DNA of 36,950 nt from a virus. Made by a program: the position numbers and the translations under genes. Each line of letters opens with the position of its first letter. Positions within the stretch are counted from its first letter, which is position 1. This document shows positions 13,706 to 20,407 of this stretch, one piece after another. The DNA lies in the IMG/VR virus record IMGVR_UViG_3300031651_000008, positions 1 through 36,950 of that record; one strand, 5' to 3'. The notes below the pieces were generated by a model. The model was not told where the DNA came from, searched no databases, and saw nothing but the letters and a program-made list of their open reading frames with translations.

Positions 13706-13999
13706 ATGGAAGCTAAAGACACAGTAATGGGTAAGGTGCAACGGGACAATATATTTTATCACGGTATAGGAACACTTGAAGGAGTGTGTACAATGCAAGC
13801 TGAAATCTCATTCAAGGCAGGGCAGGAGTCAGAAGTTGCCCATAGTGCAGATTTATGTGCCGCATATTGGGATGCCATTAAGGAAGAAGGACACAAGGCA
13901 GGGATAAAGGAAGTGGTGGATTGGATACAAAATCATGGAGGTTGCTTAGATGGTTCTCGTAATGAGTGGCATGCCTTCCTCAAAGAGAGGGGGATTTAG
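13706..13999 (+). CDS. Hypothetical protein, paralogue of the gene at 7474
   Basis: 97 residues behind AAAGGAGGAAC. The back half (EEGHKAGIKEVVDWIQNHGG, later EWHAFLKERGI) shares the order G-x(3)-G-x-KEVV and W-x-A-x-LKExG with the product at 7474-7689. A second start at 13793 with GGAGTG upstream would give a shorter form lacking the first 29 residues. Confidence 0.55.
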   Translation: MEAKDTVMGKVQRDNIFYHGIGTLEGVCTMQAEISFKAGQESEVAHSADLCAAYWDAIKEEGHKAGIKEVVDWIQNHGGCLDGSRNEWHAFLKERGI

Positions 14000-14215
14000 A
14001 TGATAATAATACCCCCTAACGAGTTATTTTCTACGAGCGATGAATGGCACGCCTTTGTTATAGGCTTCTTTGAGGTAATCTGCCCGTTGCCGCCGAGGGT
14101 AAAAATAGCACCGGCAAAGCCTGAGATACTCAAAGAATATCATTACTATATGTTTGGCAGAGGGTGTGGTATAGGAGTTTGGCTGATACTACTGGCGATA
14201 TTATTATGGGGATAG
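14000..14215 (+). CDS. Small C-tail-anchored membrane protein
   Basis: 71 residues starting at the base after the previous stop. A soluble front (PPNELFSTSDEWHAFVIGFF), then one hydrophobic segment at the C-terminus (residues 53-71, IGVWLILLAILLWG). Function unknown. Confidence 0.55.
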   Translation: MIIIPPNELFSTSDEWHAFVIGFFEVICPLPPRVKIAPAKPEILKEYHYYMFGRGCGIGVWLILLAILLWG

Positions 14216-15612
14216 CAGAGCCTTATTATCAAGATAGCCACATCAGAATCTATAACAAGGATTGTCGCTCAATGCTCGAGCTCGAGGCTGAAAGCATCCA
14301 GTGTGTCATAACATCGCCGCCTTATTGGGGACTTCGCAAATACTCCGGTAATCAGGACTTAATCTGGGGGGATAATCATTGTGAGCATCGGTGGGGACAA
14401 GAACTTTTAGTTGATAAGCAAGGCAATTGGGATACTTGGAAAGCAAACGATGGTAAAGCGGAAGATAGGTTTACTAGAAAAAGGGCTGAAGGTGGTAGCT
14501 CACAAGGCTCATTCTGTTCCCTCTGCGGAGCGTGGAAAGGTGCTTTCGGTTTAGAGCCTACACCGGAGATGTATGTCCAGCACACGATAGAGATATTACG
14601 GGAGATAAAAAGGGTGTTGAGGAAGGACGGTGTTGTGTTCTGGAATATCGGGGACTCTTATGCTACTAGCCACGCCGAAGTAGGCACGATTGATAGAGAA
14701 ACTGGCTGGACAAGTACCACCGCTAAAATTGACATGAAGGATAGAGGCAGAACATCAACAAAGGGGCATCCTATCCTCAAACCCAAAGACCTCTGTTTAA
14801 TCCCCTTCAGGATAGCAATAGCAGCACAAGAGGACGGCTGGTGGGTTAGGTCGGTTATTATTTGGAGCAAAAATAATCCTATGCCCGAGAGCGTAACTGA
14901 TAGACCGACTGAATCACATGAATATATTTTAATGCTAACAAAGAGCAAGAATTACTATTGGGATGCTGATGCGGTGAGAGAGCCGATATCTGAAAGTTAC
15001 GCCGCTGATAAGAGACCGCATGGAGTTTTAAGGCAACGCTTTTATCCCAACTCCAAATATGTTAAGGCGGGTATGGTGGAGCACGACAGTTCCCCATTCC
15101 CTAGTGGTGAGAGAGCAGATGGCCGCAATCTCCGTTCAGTCTGGGAGTTCCCAACACAGCCTTATCCTGAAGCTCACTTTGCGGTATTCCCTGAGAAATT
15201 ACCCGAGCTATGTATTAAGGCAGCCACGCCAGAGGTAGGATGCTGTTCAAAGTGTGGTAAGCCCTGGGTGAGGATAGTTGAAAAGAAAAGGGCAGAACCA
15301 CAACGGCAAAACTGGCGATTCCAAAAGGATACTGAAGGGCGGAGCGATTATTCTGAAGCAGGCGGGTGGTATGATGCCCAAAATATCACTCTCGGCTGGC
15401 AACCCACCTGTAACTGCAAAGACGCCACAAAGACGCCACCTATACCTGCAAAGACGCCGTCCGTAGTCCTGGACCCGTTTATGGGAACGGGGACTACTTT
15501 ATGGGTAGCAAAGAAGCTCAGCAGGAAAGCGGTAGGATATGACACTTCAGAGGAGTATTGCCGGCTGGCATTAGAAAGAAACCGACAGTATGCAATGGAG
15601 TTTAGCCAATAG
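14206..15612 (+). CDS. N4-cytosine/N6-adenine DNA methyltransferase with zinc-ribbon insertions
   Basis: 468 residues from ATG 14206, overlapping the previous gene by 10 bases. Catalytic motif IV TSPPYWGLRKY is near residue 36, and SAM motif I DPFMGTGTTLW near residue 423, the order of beta-class amino-methyltransferases. Between them: VFWNIGDSY, SVIIWSKNNPMPESVTDRP and EYILMLTKSKNYYWD, which fit the family. Two Cys clusters (CEH with CSLCG near residues 65-110; CCSKCG with CNC near residues 346-405) are likely zinc ribbons in the DNA-recognition part. Target sequence unknown. Confidence 0.9.
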   Translation: MGIAEPYYQDSHIRIYNKDCRSMLELEAESIQCVITSPPYWGLRKYSGNQDLIWGDNHCEHRWGQELLVDKQGNWDTWKANDGKAEDRFTRKRAEGGSSQGSFCSLCGAWKGAFGLEPTPEMYVQHTIEILREIKRVLRKDGVVFWNIGDSYATSHAEVGTIDRETGWTSTTAKIDMKDRGRTSTKGHPILKPKDLCLIPFRIAIAAQEDGWWVRSVIIWSKNNPMPESVTDRPTESHEYILMLTKSKNYYWDADAVREPISESYAADKRPHGVLRQRFYPNSKYVKAGMVEHDSSPFPSGERADGRNLRSVWEFPTQPYPEAHFAVFPEKLPELCIKAATPEVGCCSKCGKPWVRIVEKKRAEPQRQNWRFQKDTEGRSDYSEAGGWYDAQNITLGWQPTCNCKDATKTPPIPAKTPSVVLDPFMGTGTTLWVAKKLSRKAVGYDTSEEYCRLALERNRQYAMEFSQ

Positions 15613-15626
15613 AATGGAGGTAAAAG

Positions 15627-15980
15627 ATGAATAAATGCAGAGATGCTTTAGAGGCTATGGTTTGGCAGTTTGGCTATCAAGGTGTTAGAGATGGCAAGCC
15701 AATTATATGGACTGGTGGGCTTAGTGCTTTAGAGGAAGCTTTTGAAGCATTGGGATGGGAAGACCCTAGGTTTGTTGAAGACTCGGATGCTATTTGCGAT
15801 GTAGAAGGGTGTCCAGAATGGACTGTCTCGCAAGGTGTAGCATGGGAAGATACGGGATACTGGCACATATGCCACAAACATTCGGCAGCAGCAAGAAACA
15901 ATGAGCTTCAGCCTCAAATGAAGCAACGGGCTATTGATAGAGAAGCAAGCCGAGACCCGATAACAGGGTATTTACCATAG
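15627..15980 (+). CDS. Hypothetical phage protein with Cys/His site
   Basis: 117 residues behind AATGGAGGTAAAAG. The front (ALEAMVWQFGYQGVRDGKPI, GGLSALEEAFEALGWEDP) is a module seen in many small phage proteins. The back has CDVEGC and CHKH, a likely metal site. Function unknown. Confidence 0.65.
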   Translation: MNKCRDALEAMVWQFGYQGVRDGKPIIWTGGLSALEEAFEALGWEDPRFVEDSDAICDVEGCPEWTVSQGVAWEDTGYWHICHKHSAAARNNELQPQMKQRAIDREASRDPITGYLP

Positions 15981-15982
15981 AG

Positions 15983-16432
15983 ATGGAAGAAGAGTTCTAT
16001 GCACCTTACCAGATAAGATTCACTACTTCTCAAATTGTTTGGCTGCTGAGATACCTCGACTTACTTAAAGATGGAAGGTGGCCTCCCGGGGAGCCTGACG
16101 ATATAATCACCCGAAGGGGTGTTGAGGGAAGGTCATACTTTGAAATTCCTGTTACTATCGCGGCGGAAATAGACATACGATTGGAGAAAACAGGTGATGA
16201 CGGGTTTATACTCAAAGATAGATTCTGCTTTGAGCAAGACAAGCGAACACTAAGCCGTAAATATCACCTTTCAGTAGAAGACATTGAAATGAGGATAAGA
16301 CGAGGGCTGAGATTTATGAGCGGCGAGGCAAGGAAAAAGATTACTTATCAGGAATTTATAAATCATAGGCGGGAAAAGTATCGCATCCCAAAGCTAACTG
16401 CGACACAAAAGCCAGGAATTTTGACCCCTTGA
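15983..16432 (+). CDS. ArpU/RinA-like late transcription regulator
   Basis: 149 residues. The stretch RTLSRKYHLSVEDIEMRIRR with GLRFMSGEARKKITYQEFIN looks like the sigma-region-4-type HTH of phage ArpU or RinA regulators and similar proteins. The front is a different domain (QIRFTTSQIVWLLRYLDLLK). It is the last gene of the early operon and ends exactly over the next promoter, the usual place for a late activator or antiterminator. Assignment is from motif and position. Confidence 0.55.
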   Translation: MEEEFYAPYQIRFTTSQIVWLLRYLDLLKDGRWPPGEPDDIITRRGVEGRSYFEIPVTIAAEIDIRLEKTGDDGFILKDRFCFEQDKRTLSRKYHLSVEDIEMRIRRGLRFMSGEARKKITYQEFINHRREKYRIPKLTATQKPGILTP

Positions 16433-16458
16433 CAATCAATTTACGAAGGAATTATACT
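16429..16458 (+). promoter_or_regulatory. Second rightward promoter
   Basis: TTGACA (16429-16434), 18-bp spacer and TATACT (16453-16458). The -35 overlaps the stop of the regulator gene. The expected start is near 16465, leaving a leader of about 190 bases, unlike the leaderless promoters elsewhere in the window. Confidence 0.75.
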
Positions 16459-16465
16459 ATTAGTG

Positions 16466-16655
16466 GGTGTAATCATTATGCCCTTTTTTATTTCGATAGC
16501 CAGCCAAGTTTGGGATATAACGGCAGCCGTATTCCCAAGTAATGCTGGCCTTAGCTCGCCCACCAAGTGTGGGAGGAGTACTGACCCCGTCTTACAAAGG
16601 CGGGGTTTGTATTTTAGAGTGGGATAATCCCACTTCTTTATTTCACGGAGGAATT
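16466..16655 (+). promoter_or_regulatory. Long structured 5' leader
   Basis: A chain of hairpins: GCCAGC pairing with GCTGGC around an inner TTGGGATA/TATTCCCAA stem (about 16499-16549); CCCAC/GTGGG (about 16559-16573); ACCCCG/CGGGGT (about 16584-16606) followed by TTGTATTTT, which resembles an attenuator; and GTGGGA/TCCCAC (16619-16633) just before the ribosome site ACGGAGGA. A 49-codon ORF (16478-16627) crosses it and might be a leader peptide, though its ribosome site is poor. No known riboswitch class recognised. Confidence 0.55.
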
Positions 16656-16856
16656 ATGAAAACCTACGATAATGTCACAATCAAAGAGGAAAAAGATAAT
16701 GTCATTCTAAGCACGCCGTCAATGACTATGCCTTTAATCATACCCCGTGAGGTTTGGCGAGCTATCGTAGCTGACCATGTGAAAGACGTAATGAAAGGTG
16801 AGCCACGTCCCGATAATGTAACGATTACCTACGATAGTGGCATTCCTTGGGATTGA
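16656..16856 (+). CDS. Hypothetical small protein behind the structured leader
   Basis: 66 residues from ATG 16656 with CGGAGGA seven bases ahead; an in-frame ATG at 16542 lies inside the leader hairpins and is rejected. Beta-strand front (YDNVTIKEEKDNVILSTPSM), a helix (REVWRAIVADHVKDVM) and another strand. Function unknown; the elaborate leader suggests its dose matters. Confidence 0.6.
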   Translation: MKTYDNVTIKEEKDNVILSTPSMTMPLIIPREVWRAIVADHVKDVMKGEPRPDNVTITYDSGIPWD

Positions 16857-16880
16857 AGTCTAGCTAGGCTTAATCATATT

Positions 16881-16919
16881 GCGCCGTGCTGGGTTTACTC
16901 CTTTGCTCGGCACGGTGCG
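16881..16919 (+). promoter_or_regulatory. Stem-loop before the phosphoesterase gene
   Basis: GCGCCGTGC and GCACGGTGCGC form a stem with a two-base bulge and a loop of about 20 bases. No T-run follows. It lies eight bases before the ATG at 16927, which lacks a Shine-Dalgarno sequence, so it may control that start. Confidence 0.45.
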
Positions 16920-16926
16920 CCTTATT

Positions 16927-17739
16927 ATGGAAGTAATCATAAGTCCACCAATTAAATGTAGTCGTAGCCAAGAGTTCCTATTGTTTCCTCTTGGAGATAT
17001 TCATGCTGGTTCTATTGACTGCTCTGAAAGTGCCATCAAGGCGAAAGTAGAGGAGATAAGGACTACCAAGAACGCCTTATGGCTTGGCATGGGGGATTAT
17101 GTTGATAGTATAACAAAGAACGACCCACGCTTTAGCATGGATGGACTAGCACCCTGGGTAAAGAAAAGCAATATCATAGAATCTCAGCGGAAATGGGTAG
17201 GTAACTTATTCACGCCGATTAAAGACAAATGCTTGGGATTATTAACAGGCAATCATGAGGAGAACGAGCATTTAAGGTATCAGAACGATATTACCAGGAA
17301 CATCTGCGATGATTTAGGCGTTCCATATGCCAGCTATTCAGCGTTCTTTATTCTGGATTTTCATAGAGCAGAATCGGCAATCCATCAAGTAATTGTCCAC
17401 GCCTGGCATGGTGCGGGGGCGGCTCAGACGGAAGGGGCCAGGTTGATGCGGTTAATGAGATTAGTCAACGAGGTGCAGGCTCATATCTATTTAATGGGTC
17501 ATCTGCACGCTATGACACAGCATACGCCTGACAGATTAGTATGCCAGAGAGGAAGGGTTAAGAGTATTAAATTAGCAGCGACAATTACTGGTAGCTGGCT
17601 GAAAGCATACACGCAACCCAAGCAAGGGCAGGTTCTAAGCCCGACATACGCTGAGATGAAAGGCTACAAACCTTCAAGGATCGGCTGTCCAGTAATACAT
17701 ATCCGACCTGATAAAGAAGAATTTACAGTTGAGAGTTAA
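16927..17739 (+). CDS. Metallophosphoesterase (calcineurin-like)
   Basis: 270 residues from ATG 16927. Metal-binding motifs in order: GDIHAG (about 23), MGDYVD (about 55), GNHEE (about 108), HAWHGAG (about 158) and GHLHA (about 190). This is the full two-metal set of the family, which hydrolyses phosphomono- or diesters such as nucleotides, RNA or DNA ends. Phage members include nucleases and phosphatases of unknown target. A longer GTG start at 16879 would run through a hairpin and is less likely. Confidence 0.88.
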   Translation: MEVIISPPIKCSRSQEFLLFPLGDIHAGSIDCSESAIKAKVEEIRTTKNALWLGMGDYVDSITKNDPRFSMDGLAPWVKKSNIIESQRKWVGNLFTPIKDKCLGLLTGNHEENEHLRYQNDITRNICDDLGVPYASYSAFFILDFHRAESAIHQVIVHAWHGAGAAQTEGARLMRLMRLVNEVQAHIYLMGHLHAMTQHTPDRLVCQRGRVKSIKLAATITGSWLKAYTQPKQGQVLSPTYAEMKGYKPSRIGCPVIHIRPDKEEFTVES

Positions 17740-17910
17740 ATGGAAGAGCTAGTTGAACAACTGAAAACGATAAAGAATCTGGCTGATATTTCAGTTTTGT
17801 TGATTGAAGAGGGGAAAATGGATTTATTGCCGACAGCCTTAGAATTGATTTATATGGAATCCCAACAGATACTTGACGAACACTGTGTTAAGCATAATCC
17901 CGATAAATGA
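17740..17910 (+). CDS. Hypothetical small helical protein
   Basis: 56 residues starting one base after the phosphoesterase stop. Acidic and helical (MEELVEQLKTIKNLADISVL, LPTALELIYMESQQILDEH). No ribosome site is clear, so it depends on coupling. Function unknown. Confidence 0.5.
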   Translation: MEELVEQLKTIKNLADISVLLIEEGKMDLLPTALELIYMESQQILDEHCVKHNPDK

Positions 17911-17977
17911 GCATAAAAGGGTAAGTGAATACCCAAATCAGGTATGTTTAATGTGGAGGCAACACTTATTCGCCTAA

Positions 17978-18148
17978 ATGAGTGCAAAAACGGAACCAGA
18001 AACTGAACTAATTACTGATGATGAGCTAATGCAGTATATACGTGGCTTTGATTGGTTGCAGGTTGTCGAATATGGGCAGGTGATAATCCATATTAGAGAG
18101 GGCAAGCCATGTTTGCTGACACTCCAGCGAACTATCAAAATGGATTGA
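17978..18148 (+). CDS. DUF2292-like small protein
   Basis: 56 residues. After a charged front (TEPETELITDDELMQYIRGF) comes VVEYGQVIIHIREGKPCLLT and QRTIKMD, which follows the DUF2292 pattern: a strand around YGxVxIxIxxGK, then a short strand ending in an R/K-rich motif. Bacterial members are tiny proteins of unknown function. The ribosome site is weak (GGAGG about 17 bases upstream). It is the last gene before a terminator. Confidence 0.5.
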   Translation: MSAKTEPETELITDDELMQYIRGFDWLQVVEYGQVIIHIREGKPCLLTLQRTIKMD

Positions 18149-18190
18149 ATTATACAACTGAATAGCTACTAGCTAGTTTAAGGCTGAATC

Positions 18191-18248
18191 GGGGAACGAT
18201 AGGTCTAACCAGAAATGGTTGGCTTGTTGTTCCCCGTTTTTTTTGTTT
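18191..18248 (+). terminator. Strong intrinsic terminator with branched stem
   Basis: GGGGAAC (18191-18197) pairs with GTTCCCC (18229-18235), enclosing an inner hairpin AACCA-GAAA-TGGTT, followed by GTTTTTTTTG. This closes the second rightward transcription unit. Confidence 0.9.
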
Positions 18249-18255
18249 TTGTGGT

Positions 18256-18417
18256 ATGAATAATAGCAAATATAGAGCAGGCATTCTTGTTTATAGGGCA
18301 ATTAAGGCAGAGAAGCGTAGAGACTGTCGGCTTGATAAGAAAATAAAGAAAGAGGGTTCTCGTTATCCCGAACCTACGAAGATATTACCTAATGGTTGCC
18401 GAGTGTGGGTATTTTAA
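18256..18417 (+). CDS. Possible small basic protein after the terminator
   Basis: 53 residues, strongly basic (YRAIKAEKRRDCRLDKKIKK) with a hydrophobic end (NGCRVWVF). It begins eight bases after the T-run with no Shine-Dalgarno, so it would need read-through or a leaderless message. Composition is protein-like. Tentative. Confidence 0.35.
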   Translation: MNNSKYRAGILVYRAIKAEKRRDCRLDKKIKKEGSRYPEPTKILPNGCRVWVF

Positions 18418-18430
18418 TCATGTTCACTTC

Positions 18431-18499
18431 CCTCATTGCTTAGGTAATGAGGCCACTGGGCGTTTCACGGAATGCCTAGCTTTCACAAAACGGTGAAAC
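18431..18499. terminator. Hairpins between convergent units
   Basis: A perfect stem CCTCATT (18431-18437) with AATGAGG (18446-18452), then GTTTCAC (18462-18468) and TTTCAC (18481-18486), which can each pair with GTGAAA(C) (18493-18499). The two TTTCAC copies give alternative folds. There are no long T-runs, but the position between converging genes suggests a bidirectional stop. Confidence 0.45.
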
Positions 18500-18519
18500 T
18501 GCTGTCGTTCTTTAACAAC

Positions 18520-18645
18520 CTATGGTCTAGATATAATCTTCCCAGTCTTGTCAAACACAACACCGCACTTGCGGCACCACCAGGAATTAGTGGACTTGTT
18601 ATAGAGAACATACTTTGATTTACAGTTGGGGCATTGTAGTTTCAT
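18520..18645 (-). CDS. Tiny zinc-ribbon protein
   Basis: 41 residues on the minus strand behind GGAGGTAAAC. CPNC near residue 5 and CRKC near residue 24 form a complete four-Cys ribbon (MKLQCPNCKSKYVL, then SWWCRKCGVVFDKTGK). Last gene of the leftward operon. Could bind nucleic acid or a host protein. Confidence 0.7.
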   Translation of the reverse strand: MKLQCPNCKSKYVLYNKSTNSWWCRKCGVVFDKTGKIISRP

Positions 18646-18668
18646 TGTTTACCTCCATTTATTTTAGC

Positions 18669-18758
18669 TTACCACTTATGATTACAAGCGGGGCATTTCT
18701 TACTAGACGGGACAGTTGGTATCCATCTTCTGCAATGCCGACAATATCTCATATACAT
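18669..18758 (-). CDS. 29-residue zinc-knuckle protein
   Basis: Minus strand, behind AAAGGAGGAGTGAA, a strong site. MRYCRHCRRWIPTVPSSKKC is followed by PACNHKW, so CRHC and CPAC make a minimal four-Cys ribbon. It starts two bases after the upstream stop. Too short for routine gene callers. Confidence 0.65.
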   Translation of the reverse strand: MYMRYCRHCRRWIPTVPSSKKCPACNHKW

Positions 18759-18759
18759 T

Positions 18760-18984
18760 TCACTCCTCCTTTAACTTATTTACCTTATCGTAAAGGCAAC
18801 TAGCGTGTTCAGGTTTGCCATTGTCATCAAAATAGAATGTTTGTCCTGGTAGCATTGGCAACCCGCAAATGGCACACTTTGCGTCTGTCCACATTGCTCG
18901 ATTTGCTGCACAATCCTTATGTTGACAAGGTTGTTGGCATACAACAGCTTCATCTTTGATGTTTGGCACTATTGCATATCCCAT
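18760..18984 (-). CDS. Cys-rich small protein
   Basis: 74 residues from the ATG at 18984 behind AAAGGAGGTAAGAGA. Seven Cys and one or more His: CQQPCQHKDC near residues 16-25, CAICG near 37-41 and EHASC near 59-63, enough for two metal sites. The C-terminal helix is charged (YDKVNKLKEE). An extended start at 19050 overlaps the upstream gene and is rejected. Confidence 0.68.
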   Translation of the reverse strand: MGYAIVPNIKDEAVVCQQPCQHKDCAANRAMWTDAKCAICGLPMLPGQTFYFDDNGKPEHASCLYDKVNKLKEE

Positions 18985-18997
18985 TCTCTTACCTCCT

Positions 18998-19150
18998 TTA
19001 ATGTTTGCTATCCCTTCCCCACCATTCAAAGAACCAATGCCAAAATCCAAGAGTGATAATAATTACTTCGGGTGAGATTGATAGCCCAATGCCAAATGTA
19101 TAACTCGTTATCTTGTGATGATAAGCTACCCACTTTCGTCTTATAATCAT
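18998..19150 (-). CDS. Small membrane protein in the leftward operon
   Basis: 50 residues on the minus strand behind GAGAGGTG. A basic front (MIIRRKWVAYHHK) and one hydrophobic, aromatic-rich helix (SISPEVIIITLGFWHWFFEW) ending in GRDSKH. The only membrane protein among the zinc-ribbon genes. Function unknown. Confidence 0.6.
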   Translation of the reverse strand: MIIRRKWVAYHHKITSYTFGIGLSISPEVIIITLGFWHWFFEWWGRDSKH

Positions 19151-19161
19151 ATAAGCACCTC

Positions 19162-19362
19162 TCAGAACCTAAATACCATATAGCCATAACGAGGTTCGGG
19201 TGATCGTCTATGCCAAGAGTGTGCTATAAAATCACCGTTATGAACTATCATACACTCTAGGAATTTGCAACCAGTGCCAGCAGGTAATGATTCTGTGTTC
19301 TTGATACGGTGGTCATAATTGCAGTTATATCCTACTGAGTATGGTCTATAATCCCTTGTCAT
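19162..19362 (-). CDS. Hypothetical protein of leftward operon
   Basis: 66 residues on the minus strand behind AAAGGAGGTAAGAGA. Rich in Y, R, H and C (DYRPYSVGYNCNYDHR, CKFLECMIVHNGDFIAHSWH). Overlaps the first gene of the operon by 4 bases (ATGA). Function unknown; the C/H content could bind a metal. Confidence 0.62.
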   Translation of the reverse strand: MTRDYRPYSVGYNCNYDHRIKNTESLPAGTGCKFLECMIVHNGDFIAHSWHRRSPEPRYGYMVFRF

Positions 19363-19496
19363 TCTCTTACCTCCTTTTGTTTATTCCAGTAAGGTGAGCC
19401 ACAGCCAGGACAACGCAGGACTTCTCTTTTCCTGGGCGTCCACTTGTGACCACACCTCAGACACGTGAGCGTTTGTGGTATTTTAACTCTTTTCAT
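19359..19496 (-). CDS. Zinc-ribbon protein, first gene of leftward operon
   Basis: 45 residues on the minus strand. IPQTLTCLRCGHKWTPRKRE then LRCPGCGSPYWNK is a textbook zinc ribbon of a family common in phages and archaea. The ATG is six bases after the -10 box and has no Shine-Dalgarno, so it should be read from a leaderless message. Possibly a DNA- or RNA-binding regulator. Confidence 0.75.
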   Translation of the reverse strand: MKRVKIPQTLTCLRCGHKWTPRKREVLRCPGCGSPYWNKQKEVRE

Positions 19497-19502
19497 ACCT
19501 AT

Positions 19503-19532
19503 ACTGTAACATTATGCTGTTTTATTTGTCAA
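19503..19532 (-). promoter_or_regulatory. Promoter of the leftward operon, twin of the early promoter
   Basis: On the minus strand TTGACA (19532-19527), 18-bp spacer and TACAGT (19508-19503). Bases 19533-19517 read CTTGACAAATAAAACAG, identical to 4134-4150, also preceded by a run of G. The -10 is weaker than that of the early promoter. The predicted start coincides with the A of the ATG at 19496. Confidence 0.7.
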
Positions 19533-19533
19533 G

Positions 19534-19688
19534 TCCCCCTAGGCACGCGGTTAAAAAGAAATTTGCATATTAGCAACAGGTCAGTCATAAATCGGCCGGC
19601 TACATCAATGTCTTATTGTTAATGGTGATTGATACAAAGTATCTCATTAAGCTAGTGTCACTTTTCTCAATAATCTGTAGGAGCAACT
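19534..19688. promoter_or_regulatory. Intergenic region before the late operon
   Basis: No gene. It contains two small palindromes, TTGC-ATATTA-GCAA near 19562-19575 and GATAC-AAA-GTATC at 19630-19642, and a weak promoter candidate TTGATA (19629-19634), 18-bp spacer, TAGTGT (19653-19658). A regulated late promoter is expected here because terminase follows. Confidence 0.45.
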
Positions 19689-19844
19689 ATGAAAAAGCTA
19701 TTTCAATATATTAAACGATTATTCCAGAAAAGATACTCATTCAGAACCTATGAGGGTTATCCAAAGAGTGGCAAGGTATGGGAGCATAGTACCTTTCACT
19801 GGTTATGGAGTAGGCGAATTAAGAGGGAAGTAATCAAGGTATGA
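19689..19844 (+). CDS. Small basic protein before terminase
   Basis: 51 residues behind TAGGAGCA, very basic and aromatic (MKKLFQYIKRLFQKRYSFRT, then WLWSRRIKREVIKV). It overlaps the small terminase start by 4 bases. Might bind DNA near the packaging site; unproven. Confidence 0.6.
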   Translation: MKKLFQYIKRLFQKRYSFRTYEGYPKSGKVWEHSTFHWLWSRRIKREVIKV

Positions 19845-20407
19845 AAACTATGGAGAAGAATAGATTAACTCAAAAGCAGGAAACATTTTGCATAAAGTAT
19901 TTTGAATTAGGTAATGCTACTGAGGCTGCCCTTGTTGCTGGTTACAGTCGCAAGGTAGCAAGGTCTATAGGTTCGGAAAACCTAACAAAGCCTGACATTC
20001 AGTCTCGTATTCAAGAGCTTCGGGAAAGAGTTGAGGATGCCTCTATTACCAGTGTTCTTGAACGCAAACAGATACTTGCGGAGATAGCCAGGGGGCGGCT
20101 TGCTGATTTTGTCGAAGTAGGTGCTGATGGAGCTTGGTTTAATATCGAGCCTGAGGCAATGAACTCACGGGCTCTTGCTTCAGCTACCAGTAAAACTATA
20201 GTCGGTAAAGATGGGGCGGATGATGCTGTTTTTATACGGGTGGGCTTGCATAACCCTATTCAGGCTATAGCCGAGCTCAACAAAATGGAAGGGATATATG
20301 AAGCTGGGAATGTAACTAACATTAACAACAGGATAGTTAATATCAAGGTGATGTATGACGGTAGCAACGGAACAAGAGTATATCGTTCACTTGCGGAAGC
20401 CACATGA
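19841..20407 (+). CDS. terS: Terminase small subunit
   Basis: 188 residues. LTQKQETFCIKYFELGNATE, then AALVAGYSRKVARSIGSENL and IQSRIQELRERVE is the Terminase_2 signature: an HTH that binds the packaging site followed by helices for oligomerisation. The C-terminus (NRIVNIKVMYDGSNGTRVY) would contact the large subunit. An alternative ATG at 19850 would remove three residues. Confidence 0.92.
   Translation: MKTMEKNRLTQKQETFCIKYFELGNATEAALVAGYSRKVARSIGSENLTKPDIQSRIQELRERVEDASITSVLERKQILAEIARGRLADFVEVGADGAWFNIEPEAMNSRALASATSKTIVGKDGADDAVFIRVGLHNPIQAIAELNKMEGIYEAGNVTNINNRIVNIKVMYDGSNGTRVYRSLAEAT

Noticed and set aside
18615-18803. Rightward ORF of 62 codons
   Set aside because: It lies antisense to two zinc-ribbon genes with strong ribosome sites.
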